A DNA stretch of 64,000 bases from Cryoendolithus antarcticus (Eukaryota; Ascomycota; Dothideomycetes; Cladosporiales; Cladosporiaceae). Below the pieces are notes generated by a model. It saw nothing but the letters and a program-made list of their open reading frames with translations, had not been told where the DNA came from and searched no databases. Position numbers and translations under genes: made by a program. Shown here in pieces: positions 30,796 through 42,225 of the stretch (position 1 is the stretch's first letter; every line of letters begins with the position of its first letter). The DNA lies in the NCBI GenBank assembly GCA_002077065.1, contig NAJO01000007.1:992001-1056000 (forward strand). Reading direction: 5' to 3'.

Positions 30796-31658
30796 ATGAG
30801 CACTGTCTACAGTATCATTCAGCGCATCCTCCGCATGCATTCGTCAGCCTCCCACAGGTTGAGCTTGCATTGACTTACTCTCCTTCGAAACCTCGTCAAT
30901 GGTACTCAATCCCCAAACACGATATTTTCTGGTCTACATCTCTCAGTTTCGATCAAGCGCACGACTCGAACAATGTGCTGGATCTCGACGCCCTGCACGA
31001 GAACTCACGCACGGTGGGCTCAAGTCAACAGTCATCGCTTTCGCCGCTTTGCAGCACGTCTGCACGCACAACGCCCTCGGAATCCTGCCACTCGAGCACT
31101 GCAGCATCCTCGGAGAACTACTTTGACAGCCTGGCATACTCGCCTGGAGTTGATGTATCGACAAGCGACGCATGGAGCCCGGGCTCGGGATGCGATGATC
31201 AGAGCATCGCTAGTGAGCGGCTTCCCTTGTACGACTTGTCCGCGATAGGCAGACAATCAACATTGACGAACTCACTGACTACCACGTTCAATGCTGCTGT
31301 GAGCCTGGACATTGCTGGCGGCGCCGACAGAATCCAACGGACGGCGCTGCGACAGCCAGCCGGCGGTAACGAGCCTGTCACCAATTACCGCTGCTCTCAC
31401 GGGCAATGCACGTCGGTGTTTGAGACTCCCCGAAAGCTCAAGAAGCATCTTGCCGGAGTACATGCCCGCAAGTATGCATGCGAAGCGCCCGGATGCTTGA
31501 TGGCATTCGCCTCGCGTGGCAAGGCCGGCCTCAGACGCCACCAAGAGGCTTGCCATCCTGGACATTCCCTGGCTCGACTTTCGTGCGAAGTCTGTAGCTA
31601 CAGCACGACGCGCGAAGACAATCTCAGACGACATCGACGGACCCTGCATGCACCTTGA
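30796..31658 (+). CDS. C2H2 zinc-finger protein (putative transcription factor)
   Basis: The C-terminal third holds three C2H2 fingers: C-x4-C in YRCSHGQCTSVF with KLKKHLAGVH; C-x4-C in YACEAPGCLMAF with GLRRHQEACH; and C-x2-C in LSCEVCSYS with NLRRHRRTLH. The preceding about 170 residues are Ser/Thr/Asp-rich and look like a disordered regulatory region. The main open frame (from 30870) lacks an early ATG. A model with exon 1 at 30796-30857 and an 89-bp intron joins in phase to 30947 and gives 257 residues, but the donor GTTGAG is weak, so the start is provisional. DNA binding in the nucleus is known for the family; targets are unknown. Confidence 0.72.
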
Positions 31659-32696
31659 AGCTCATTTCCAAATGCACGAAGGAAGCCATCTCATGCATAG
31701 CGCCGTCCACTATATCGATGCAGACCTCGCTTCACTTCACTTGACAGGAGCCTTCATCAACATCCTTGTCCATCTTTTTTTACGACCTACCACAAGACCA
31801 TTGACGACGTGACCACTTACCGCTGCCTTGTCTGCTCGGGCTTCCAAGAGTGTTATTACTTGGGCACCTTAACGACAGAATTAGTGGGAAGTTGTGGAGT
31901 GTGATTCGCGGAGGGGGTGCCGTTTGATGGGACCAGTGTCTCTCGAATTTAGGCGTTGGTAATTTTCATCGCGTTCGCTACGGCCCTTTTTCTTGACCAT
32001 TAATACGGAAGCCGAGAGCATCCGCCGGATCGCTCGCTCGTGTGCGATAGATACGACAGGTAATCAGAGGCGACCAAAACCGGACGAGGGTATCGTTTGA
32101 GACGGAACACCCTACTTAGGCTCCGCTGACGGTACAGGATCCAGATGAAGCCAAATTCATCAGTCTCGACGCTGGCCTTCTCGCTTTGACATAGCGTGGT
32201 AGATGTGAGGGTGGTGCTGGATGATGTCGTTCAGGGGAGAGGCAATGATGTGGGGAGCGGGGCAGGAACTAAACGGAAAAGCCTCGAAAAAGCAAGGACG
32301 GGAGTCGTGACATCCAAGGATGGCAGGTTGGCAGGAGCGAGGTGAAACATGGCCTCTGCCAACATGCACACGAGAAAACTCTAGGAACTCATGGTTTAAA
32401 TTGTGTTTCAGGAGACCGTTGCAGATCTACTGTGCAGTCGATGCAGCTGCATTGTTCCACGGCCGAGTCCGCGAGTATTCTGGTAGATAAGCCTTCAGAC
32501 TGTTAATGATTTTTGTGTTGCAGGCGCGTCACAGCATATGCACTAAGAGGGCTTTGTTGGAGCTAGTGGTACTCTTCTGCCAGTCCCGTGCAGTCCTGCA
32601 TGTCTCCAAGTTCTGGCCACTTGGACCCTTCAGACGTTGAGAGCAGCTGATCACTGATGTCTCTCCCTACATTTGGCGAGAGCAAGCCTGCGTCTA
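31659..32696. other. Intergenic region
   Basis: About 1.0 kb between convergent genes, longer than most convergent gaps here. It is free of motif-bearing ORFs; I looked for tRNA box patterns and repeats and saw none. Confidence 0.45.
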
Positions 32697-33442
32697 CTAC
32701 ACTGCTGCGCAACTCCCCTCTTTCCTCTCACACCCCGCCGGACAAGAACACACCGGGTCATACTGCCACGCAAAGTACGGATCAGTCTCGTTCGTCAGCA
32801 CCTCCCCCATCAGCCTCGTAGCCGCGCTCAAATCATAGCTCGCAGCGAACACATCCGCGCTCACGATACGAATCTGACCCCAGCCCTTCTCGATCAGCGT
32901 ATCGATCGAGGTGCCGTAGATGTACTCCTTGAAGCCCGCCCAGCGGATTGCTGAAGCGCACATGGGGCAGGACTCGGCGTTTGTGTAGAGCGAGAGGGAT
33001 TTGAAGGCTGTCTGAGCTTGAGAAGCTGTGAGGTTGTAGGGTCCGGTTGGGGAGGTGAGGACGGCGGTGCAGTTGTTTATGGCTGCGATCTCGCCTGGAA
33101 TAGTCTTAGCCACAACAGATACTAGGACCGTCTCGAATGCTTACCGTGCAATGTAGGATTACCGGTCGAGCCTATCGAATTTGCTCCAATGCAGACGAGC
33201 TCTCCGAGACCATCGCCACTTGTGTGGTTGACTATGGCTGTGCCGAAGGCGCCAAATGGGCACGGTGAGACGAGGTCACTCAGCGCTTGGTTAGCGACTC
33301 GCATCCAGTATGCGCGAGTGGCGAACGGTATGCCATTGATGGCAAGTCGTGAGTCGGCAAGCGGCTGCTGGTGAGCTGCTGTCTGTGTAACAGACGAAAC
33401 CCACAGTAACGAAAGTTGCAGAAGAGCCTTGATGCCTGCCAT
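32697..33442 (-). CDS. Secreted cytidine/guanine deaminase-like zinc protein
   Basis: Two exons (33442-33145 and 33094-32697) around a 50-bp intron give 231 residues. The N-terminus has a classical signal peptide (KALLQLSLLWVSSVTQTAA). The join creates HGEIAAINNC, in which His99 and Glu101 form the H-x-E motif, and Cys142/Cys145 in ESCPMCASAIRW form the P-x-x-C-type zinc site of CMP/dCMP deaminases. This zinc enzyme family deaminates nucleobases, nucleosides or tRNA adenosine; the closest layout is the guanine/tRNA-type (Tad/GuaD) branch. Secretion is unusual for that fold. The C-terminus adds a Cys-rich CSCPAGCERKEGSC. Substrate unknown; an extracellular nucleobase scavenger is a reasonable guess. 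Confidence 0.83.
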
Positions 33443-33952
33443 GTCGTAAGTCTACGTGTTGGTGCAGTGCGTGCTATCAACAATGCATCTATTGAGCTTC
33501 TGTACAGAAGCAAGAGGATATGTGGACAAGATATGGGCAAGTCGGTAGGGTTTGGCCGGCCTATCTAACCGGCTGAGATAGCAGATGGAACAGATTGCTT
33601 AGAGCACATTTCGTCGCTTTCACGTGAAAGGTCGGGCAAGCTTCGGAGTGCATATCATAGTATTGTTCACTATCTTGACGTTATACCGGTGTTGTTGCGA
33701 GAGACCATGCGTTATCATGAAAGCACGGTGCAGTCACCAGGTCCGATGCAGTGACATCATCGCGACTGCCTCAGACAGATTTTCTTATCTTGTAACAGAT
33801 CAAATAGCCCTCTAGCTACAAATCAGTGCCTTCGATCTTCCAGAAGGGCGCAATGTTGGCCGACGCCGACGTATCTGCTTCGTGTTGTAGCGCATCCGCC
33901 GTCGACTCCTCAGCAGGTTTCCCGTCATTTCTGGTCGCCCATCCAGCATGCA
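33443..33952. other. Intergenic region
   Basis: 510 bp between the deaminase start and the 3' end of the broken small gene. Nothing recognisable seen. Confidence 0.5.
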
Positions 33953-34374
33953 TCAAGGTAGCACGATTCTAGCATCGATCAACGCCTCGACAGCCTCCTT
34001 AGTCCACTACGTACACCGTCTGACAGGCTTCGACGGATTCATCCGCGATCCATTGAGGTTGAGCTGAGGTTCTGGCGTAGGCACGCTTTGACACACCTCT
34101 GAGAACCGCTTGAAATCAATCTCCCGGACAATACCAATCTCGAACTTCGTGCCAGGTACGTGCTCAGGTCGTTTCGTAGGGTCAGACGCTCCGTGGTCCT
34201 CTTCGTACTTCTGTCCCCCGCCGCCTTTAACGACGGTTCCGGTGACTTCGTAGTGCGTCCAGTGCTGGGTCCAGTCTCGTGCGTTTCGATGAAGATCATG
34301 ATGTGGTTGATGATCCCTAGAGATTCTGCGGTGTAGACGTTGTAGGCTGTTGTCGCAATGATGAGTGTAGCCAT
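33953..34374 (-). pseudogene. Small conserved-looking gene broken by a frameshift and a nonsense codon
   Basis: The ATG at 34374 begins a plausible start (MATLIIATTAYNVYT), and the frame is coherent to IETHETGPSTG. Near 34256 the sense continues in the next frame, one base short, as YEVTGTVVKGGGGQKYEED and on to KFEIGIVREIDFKRFSEVC and QLNLNG. That second frame meets TAG at 34007-34009 right after VRRCT and is then open again (WTKEAVEALIDARIV) to a TGA at 33953-33955. With one base added, the span is 423 bases, a 140-residue frame. The text resembles a family of roughly 140-residue fungal proteins of unknown function that I recall only loosely, so no name is given. Two independent lesions argue for decay rather than one sequencing error. 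Confidence 0.65.
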
Positions 34375-34893
34375 GGCAGGGACTGTGGTCTTTCTTTCGC
34401 GATGCTTATCCGCTGCCGAATTGGAGAGACCTTGTAGCGCGCTCGGCTTGATAGTGGTACTGCGTTGACAACGACACTGATGGTCTTCGAGGCAGGCAAT
34501 AGGAATTGGAAGGACAGAGAGTGCAAGGGTAGCGAAGGGGTTGTGTACTTAACCTTGCCGCCTAACGCTGTCTTGCGGCGCAACGCCTCTCAGACTGTCT
34601 AGTTAGCGGCGCATGGATAGCGTCGAGTCATTCATTTCATGAGGATGCACTGAGTTCCAACGAGGTAAATTGTGTCAAATGTTCACTTGGATCATCACCT
34701 TGGTCGAAGTGACAGTGACATCACTCGAGGCGCGTCCATCTCACTTCAATGTACGCGTCTTCATTCGGTTGTTGCACGAGCAGGACCTCACCGCAGTGAT
34801 TAAGCCAGTCTTCTCTCCTACAATTCGCTATCAGCCTAAAGATCCTTACTCTGACTCTCTCAATCCTCTTGCGCACTTGATTCAGCTTACCCA
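34375..34893. other. Divergent intergenic region
   Basis: 519 bp between the broken minus-strand gene and SUB1. An 88-codon minus frame overlaps it without any motif. Presumably holds the SUB1 promoter. Confidence 0.5.
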
Positions 34894-35637
34894 ATGGCTT
34901 CCAAAACCAAACCCGCGTCTCGCAAACGCTCCGCCCCAAGCGAAGAAGTCGACGATCTTCCCACTGAGACTGCGCCCAAGAGTAAGAAGTCGAAAGCCTC
35001 TACTGCATCGAAACCGAAGACATCAAACTCGACTTCCGATCTCAATCGCAGCCGCCAGACTGATGACGACGGGAATGACTTTTGGGAGGTTCGTGATGTC
35101 TTGAAACGCAGACTGAGGCACCAGACCGGCCCTGGCTGGAGCACAGAAGAAGTGCTGATCTTATGTAACATAGCTGTCGAGAACCAAACGAGTCCAGATC
35201 TCAGAGTTCAAAGGCATCACGATGGTCGGCATCCGGGAGTTCTACGAGAAGGACGGCAAGTGGCTGCCTGGGAAAAAGGTAAAGCTTCATCTCACTTGAT
35301 CTGAAACGTATCCATCCGCGAAGTGCTGACGGAAGGACTCTAGGGTATCAGCCTCACAACGGAGCAATTCAACGCTGTCGTTGAAGCGTTGCCGCAGATC
35401 GAGGCTTCGCTGAAGGAGAAAGACATCGACATGCCCAGACCAGACTACAGTGCAGCGATCCCAGCGGCAGCTACAAAGGAAGAAGATGACGACGAGGACG
35501 ATGACAACGACGATGTCGAGGAGGATGACGAAGCGGAAGATGACGACGAAGAAGACGTCAAGCCTCCGGTCGCGAGGAATAATGCTGCTAAGAAGAAGAA
35601 GCCAAATCACGAGGAGACGAGCGATGAGGACGATTGA
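34894..35637 (+). CDS. SUB1: Transcriptional coactivator PC4/Sub1
   Basis: Single-stranded-DNA-binding coactivator of RNA polymerase II. Three exons (34894-35088, 35174-35278, 35344-35637) with introns of 85 and 65 bp give 197 residues. The joins build the PC4 domain: [54 protein letters not shown]. The N-terminal 60 residues are Lys/Ser/Thr-rich with basic runs fit for nuclear import. The C-terminus is a strongly acidic Asp/Glu stretch (about 35 residues, coding DNA rich in GAY/GAR) ending with a basic patch and EETSDEDD. The central exon is invisible in any simple long frame, but both junctions are in phase and the domain is complete, so the model is strong. Confidence 0.92.
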
Positions 35638-35971
35638 GATCGCAACGTGGACCGCAGAGGAACGACAGCTTGATTCATCCTGCACGGCATATAGAGGCAC
35701 AGCCATGACATTAGCAAGGCATTCGGAATCTCACAGCACATGTGATCAAACGAATGTGGAAGCGTATAGCAAAGTCAGGCGATGGAACAGCACTACGAAT
35801 CGACACATGCGCTATGCTACCCAACACACATGCTCCCAAGATTACCCAAATATCCAAGTCATCCATCCGGTCCGCATCATATCAGCCGTACACGTCGTCC
35901 AGTAGCCCGTACATATGCAGCCACTGCAGTCCCCCGAACGCCTTTCAAACATAGCTAGAAAGATCAAGCCT
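35638..35971. other. Convergent 3' intergenic region
   Basis: 334 bp between the stops of SUB1 (plus) and the adenylate cyclase gene (minus). Presumably two 3' UTRs. Confidence 0.5.
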
Positions 35972-38900
35972 TCATGAAGGCGCCATCTCGAATCCCTCCT
36001 CCTCCTGCCTCGCCTTAAGCTCCTGCAATTCCGCCAACGAGTTCGCGATTTCGCCGAGCACTTCGCCCATAGGGCAAGCTTGCGTCAACATCCCATTGCT
36101 GAAGGGACGGACCATGTTCCTGATGGCTAGTGAAGAAATACATGTCTAATGCCAAAGTCAGCTTCCGTCACAACGGGATTGTGGGTATTCAACGGGGTCG
36201 GCTTACCTCAATTCTACAAACCTGATGCTCCACAAAATTCACCAAGAACCGATCCGTCACCTCGCTCTCCCTCTGCTTCATCCTCTCCAGCAACGCCGTC
36301 TCAGGCGCTTTAAGTTTCTTCTCGCCTTCTACGCCTTCAAGGCCGGAACAAAGCATCTCGAGGCGGAGACTGACGGCCCAGAGGTCCCATACGGTTTGAG
36401 TATCTATCGTAAGGGGGGAGCGATTCTTAGACGTCAAGTCCCGGGACTCAGATTTCTGCCTTGCTTCGGCTTCGGCTTTCTGTTGCTGCACTAGCAGGCG
36501 CGAGGACAGCGAGTGCGGGTACATGAGGTAGATGTACTCTGGATTCTCCAAGCCCTTAAGGGTTCGTTGACCAAGATCTTTGACTTCGAAGCCTTGGCTG
36601 CTCAAAGATCGGAGTTCGCGACGAATCGCTTGGGATAGCAAATCATCGCTCAAAGTGTCTTCAGACCCTGTGGACCCGGTCCGGTCAGTTTCGATATGGC
36701 TTTCCAGTAGTCTCTGCACTTCTGCTATGAAGTCCGAAGACACGCAGATCTGCCCGCCGTCTGCGACGCCCTCGATACGTGCGGCGCGATTGACCATCGG
36801 GCCGAAGTAGTCCATGCGTTTCGTCACCGGGTCGACTTCGCACACTGGCTGGCCCCAGTGGATGCCCATTCGCACTGACAGACCGCGGAAGATGATGTTG
36901 CCGTCGGCGTCTTGTACTTCCTCACCGTGGACTGAAGAGAGGATCTCTTGTGGCCATTGGACTTCCAGTAACTGCGATTGGATCGTGAAGCACCAGAGAA
37001 GCGCAGAGGTGACAGTAGGAAAGGCAACCATAAACGCATCACCTTCAGTCTTCACCTCATACCCTCCAATAATCCTCAGATGTCTGCGCATGACTTCGTT
37101 GTGCATCCGAATGCCACTTCGCATTGCAATAGGATAAGTCTCCCAAAGCACAGTCGAGTTCTTGATATCCGTGAACACCAACGTGACATCGCCATATGGC
37201 GGGTCGACTTCTTGGTCCAGTCGCGCGAGCTTCGAGTCCCCGACATTCTCCCTCCCCCGCTTGCCTTTGCGCACAGCAGTGGTAGTCGTAAAGTAGTCGT
37301 CTGCAGCGCCCGAAGGACCCATACTCATGCTGTGCGTGCGGAATCGGGCGCGCTCGCGTTTGCGCAGGTCAGAGACGCCGATGATCATCACCATGATCTT
37401 ACCTGTTGCGCCGAAGGCGATGGCTAGGTCGCGGAGTTTTTGAGCTGCAGCCATTAGGTCACCGCGTTCTGAGCGTGCGACATCAACGGCAAAGTCAGGC
37501 GTAAGGTAGTCCCAGAGCTCTCGCGAGGCGAGGAGAATCATCTCGTCAGACTCTTTGATGGTCATTTGCACCACATGCGGCGCCGCTATCACACAAGGCG
37601 AGAGCTGAACGTAGCCAAATGCTCGCGAGACGTCCAGCTGGTCGTTCAGCTTGCCTTGACGTGAGACGTAGCCCCCTGCTTCGCGGATGCGTTGTCGTTC
37701 AGCGGCCTCGGCAGGATCGTGTTTTCTAGTCACGAGCTTGTGCCCGCCTTCAGACTGGATCAGCAGCGCCTGCGCGTCGCCAACATTGCTCATATACAGC
37801 TCCATGCCGTGCAAGTACATCACCGTCGCGACAGCGCCAGAGTTCATATCATCTTCTCCTAGCTCTGGGCCAGAGATACTACCCCTGTGCACCACAGCTG
37901 AGGAAGGATGATCCCTAGCGTCGATGGCTTGCATAGCCACCGTCGACAGATCCTTGTTCAAACCTAAGTACGTCCGGCGCAAAGCATCATTGGGCGTCTC
38001 GCCAGACTTCAGCTTCTCCAGCTCTTCGATGAAATAATGCTTGAACTTCTCATGCAAGTACTTCGCCACTCGGCTACCGCCAGAAGCCAGGTGCTGCCCG
38101 TCGAACAAGCCGATGAGAATCTCGTCCTCATGACCTCTGAATCGCGGCACCACGATGTCAAGCGTGGATAGATGCTCGTTGCGCCCGAGCGTATCAGCCA
38201 TGCCGTATGGCACTGACGTTCCAATCGTACTGCCTGCAGTCCTCACTCTCCGATCTGGCGCTTGGTCAGGCACACTAGGGATCGTCAATGTGACGTCCAT
38301 CAACCCGAGAATCCTCAAGTTCTGCAGCGCGGTGAAGTCTGTCAGATCCTTCGCATTCCGTCCGTTATTCGCACTAGGCTTGATCTCAAGACGCTTATTG
38401 CCAGACATATTGAGGTACCGCAGCTGGTGATTCCAGTTCCAGTTCCAATCGTAAGGCCAATTGGAGACATTGTACTTCAGCGTATTGCTACCGACGTCCA
38501 GGATTGCGAGCTTGGGCACTTTGCCGAGTTCGGCGGGCAGCGTCTGGAATTTGTTGCTATTGATGTGAAGGACTTTGAGGGATGAGCTTTCGTCCAGGTC
38601 TTCAGCTGGGAGGGAAGACAGATCATTGCCGGAGAGGTAGAGCTCAGTAAGGTGGCTCCATCGCTTGATAGTCCGCGGTGGAATGTCATACAGCTGGTTG
38701 TAAGATAAGTTTAATATTCTCAGCTCAGGCAACAGAACCAATTCATTGAACACATCGTCCTCCAGCCTGTTATCAGCCAAGAACAAATGCCTCATACTGG
38801 TCGAGAAAGTCGTCGCCAACTTCCCTGACAAAGTCGAGTCCTTCCTCGACGCAGGTGTAATGGTGCCTATACTGCCTGAAGTATTACTTCGGCCGATATT

Positions 38901-41900
38901 ACCCGGCTTCTGCGACGAGTACGACACCATCGATCCCTTCCTCGAAGAACCCGCGCCAGGCGAGCTGCCAATGCTGAGCATACTAGACACCTGGCTCGGC
39001 CGCCGCAAAGCGAAGTCTTCGAGTTTGCCCAGCTCTTCGAAGTCTGGACTTGACGTTGGAGGAGCTACGGGCGTGGCTATGGGAGTTGTGGTCGATGTTT
39101 CGGGGAGAGTGGGCATGGGTGCACCGGGCTTGGGAAATTCGGAGAGGACGTTGGAGGAGAGGTTCAGGGTTTCGAGACGCTTGGCGAACCAGATCTCCGC
39201 AGGTAGGCGGTCGAGATTGTTTTCGCGGACATCGAGATAGCGGAGCTCGGTAAGTCTGCCAATCTCTGGCGGCATGCGATTCAACTCGTTCTTTGCCAAG
39301 CTGAGGAACTCTAGTTTCTGCAATTGGCCGAGGTTGGGCGACAGCGACACGAAATGGTTCTTGTTAATATTCAGCTTCGTCAGCTGCGATATCTTCGCGA
39401 AAAGAGCATCTGGCAACTGCGATAGCTTCGCTGAAGCAATGTTGAGCACAGATAGTGTTGGCGCAGGCGCTGTCAGATCGAAGTGCGTGACAGGGTTGTG
39501 ATTCAGGTATAGGATTCTGAGTTTTGCGAATGAGGCAGAGAAAGCAGATATCGAGTTGTGGCCCAACATCAGCGACTCCAGCTTGGGGAGTTGCGACACG
39601 ATGTCAGCGTTGCTGATGGCATTAAAGCGGCAGTCGATCTCCTTCATGTTCTGTAGGCGGCCGACTGACTCATCGAGAGGGCCGGAGAGCTTGTTGTTCG
39701 TGGCCCAGAGCCGCTCAAGGTTAGTGAGTCCTCCAACGTCACCCAGGTTCGCAATCGAGTTGAAGCTGATATCCAGGTCCACCAAGTTTGTCAAATTTCG
39801 AAGCGGCTCAGGGAACTCCGTCAGAGAGTTTGAGGATACGTTCAGACTTCGCAGTGCAGCAAAGTTGCTGAAATATGCAGGTATGCTGGTGAGCTTGTTG
39901 TTCGCCAACTTCAGACTGAACAGTCCGAAGAGCCTGCCCAGATCTGCATGCTCGAGCTGCTCGAGCTTGTTGTTGGACAAATCCAGCATCGTAAGCTTGG
40001 TACTGAGCGAAAGACTCGGAGGTATGCGCCACGCTTCATTGCTGGTGTACTTGATCTCCCTCAAGTTTGAGCAACTTTGGACGAAGTCCTTGGGGATATC
40101 CAATGTAGGGTTCCGTGAAAGGTTCAGCGTCATAATCTCGGTCGCCTTCTTGTACAAAGTAATAGGGATCGTGATGAGATTGCGGCCGGTCAAGTCAATG
40201 TGATTGAACTTCTGCATCTTGTTGAAGCCCGGGTCCTTCTCAAGACTGGAGAAGCCGCCGGTCATCTTCGCAGGCAAGAAGGTGAAGCGACACAAGTAGC
40301 CATGGTCTTCTCGTCCTAGATCTTCGAGCTTATCTGTTTCTTGATAGCCAGCCATCTCCAGCAGCCGCTTCTGCAACACCAGCGGTCGTTCACCAGGCTC
40401 CAGCTGCCGGGTCGTGTCCTGCTTCCGCATGACGATCTGGTATGCGTCTAGCTCATCCTGTAGGAACGTCTTCTTAGCCATCATTGCTATGAGCTCCGCT
40501 GCGGTAGTGTTCAGACTAGCCGAGATCACGGCGAACGTGCTGTCCCCTCGGAAGATTCGCATGAAGTACATCGACCCAGGATCTCGATCGAGTGGCATGT
40601 TCCCGTTGTCGTCAATCTCCCCAAGCCTGGCTGCATTCTCGTCTGCGACTTTCTTCACAGCCCAGCTGTCTGGCGCGTCCCAAGCTCCTGTTTCTTCAGG
40701 GTCAGGCGCGGCTTGCTTGACGTGCTGATCGCCGTTGAAACCTGTGAAAATCTCGCCTGTAGGTGGTGTCATTGGAGGTTGCTTATGGTCGATTATGCCC
40801 TCCATATGCGAAATGTCGGTGTCTAGATGCCATAACGCAGAGCCTTCGTCCGGCGCATGCGCATTAGGGTCCTTTGGCACACTCGGGTCTGTCATTGTAT
40901 CCCCTCGCTTGCCTCTGAACGGTATCCTCGAGTTCTTTGCGCCTGTACCATTTGCCGTCTCTTGTCTTTTGCCAGCCGGCCGGGCGATAGACATCGTGTC
41001 CTGACGAGTCTTGATCGGAGGCGGTGCTTGTTGCATCGGCAACGAGGCGGTCGAGGAAGACGACTGTAGATTTGGACTTGCGCCTTTCGGGTCATGCTTG
41101 TGTTTGCCTCGGACGCGGTCAAATAAGGAGCGCTTCGGTTCTCTACCACTTGGCGATCGTTGTGCAAGCTGATCTCTACTCTGCGTGCTCTGTACACTCG
41201 GCGACGGACTGGTGGCTCGTTGCTTGAGATTTAGAGCCGAGCTCATCGCCGGCCCGTTGCGTGAGAATGATTGCTCGCGACTTGTAGAGGGCCGCAGTGG
41301 AAATGTTTGACCGATAGACGGCTTTTCTTCTGTGCTTCGGTTATGTCTGTGACCCGGGAGGTGTAGTCGGTGGCCGGTGAGCGAGTGTTTCGGGGCGCGC
41401 CCGTTGCTCTTGTCGTTCAACGGGAAGTCTTGCTTAGTGGGAGACACCTGCCGCAGTATTAGTCGACGCTGCTTGCCACGTCAAGCGCGGCGCACCTACC
41501 TGCGGATCTTGGAACACCCAAGGCGTTACCTCACTACTTGGACCACCTGGCGCAGGTGTCCTGGGTCTCGAGCTCGTCGGACTGGGTGGTCCACTCTGTG
41601 ACAGGGCATCGTTCATGGAATTGTTGCGATTGCGGCCACCACCCGGTGCGAATGGAGGAAGGTTGCCTCTCAGTGAGCTTGCTTCAGAGCTTTGCCGAGT
41701 CCCGGTGTCATTGACTGCATTGCCATACTCGTCGCCAAAGAACCCACGAAGCTTTCGCTGTGCTCTACCACTCACGCTACTCTTAGAGCCAGTCGATGAT
41801 ACAGTCATCGCACTGGCTACAGAAGGTCTTCGGTCATCACCCTCGCCAGCGAAGTTCATACCACCGGGTGGCGCGAAGCCAGGCGAGATCTGACCAAGAT

Positions 41901-42225
41901 TCTCGCTCGAGTCATTGTAGAAGCTACCAAATACTGAGGTCGCTACTGGACGATTAGGGTCATCTTGCACACGAGAGTTGTCGTTGCTCCACGGGGTTGC
42001 AGAAGGAGGTTGCCGACTGATCGAAGGTATCACACCCTGGCTCATTGGAAACTCGGACTGGCTGTCATAGCCCGTCTGCTGCATCGGCGAAGGACCTGGG
42101 TCGTCCCACGGTGCTATCGCAGCGCGTGAGTTGCCGGGCTGTGGTCGTGGAGGAATAGTGCCTGGCGACACATCGACGTCCTTCTCATTTCTGCAACATG
42201 TCTGGTCAGCTAATGTACCACTCAT
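35972..42225 (-). CDS. CYR1: Adenylate cyclase (Cyr1/Uac1 type)
   Basis: Makes cAMP from ATP for the PKA pathway at the membrane. Exons 42225-41500, 41447-36207 and 36145-35972 (introns 52 and 61 bp) give 2,046 residues. In order, with approximate positions: a Ser/Pro-rich head; the G-alpha-binding region (DRDPGSMYFMRIFRGDSTF, 525-545); a Ras-associating domain to about 640; about 20 leucine-rich repeats (650-1290; e.g. LTMLDLSNNKLEQLEHADL); a PP2C-like domain (LIGLFDGQHLASGG near 1354); and the class III catalytic domain (VTLVFTDIKNSTVLWETY near 1662, IGGYEVKTEGDAFMVAF, FGPMVNRAARIEG). The last exon gives GEVLGEIANSLAELQEL, a fungal cyclase C-terminus. This is the full fungal architecture. 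A further 5' exon cannot be excluded: TGTTGCAG just after the ATG could be an acceptor. Confidence 0.95.
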
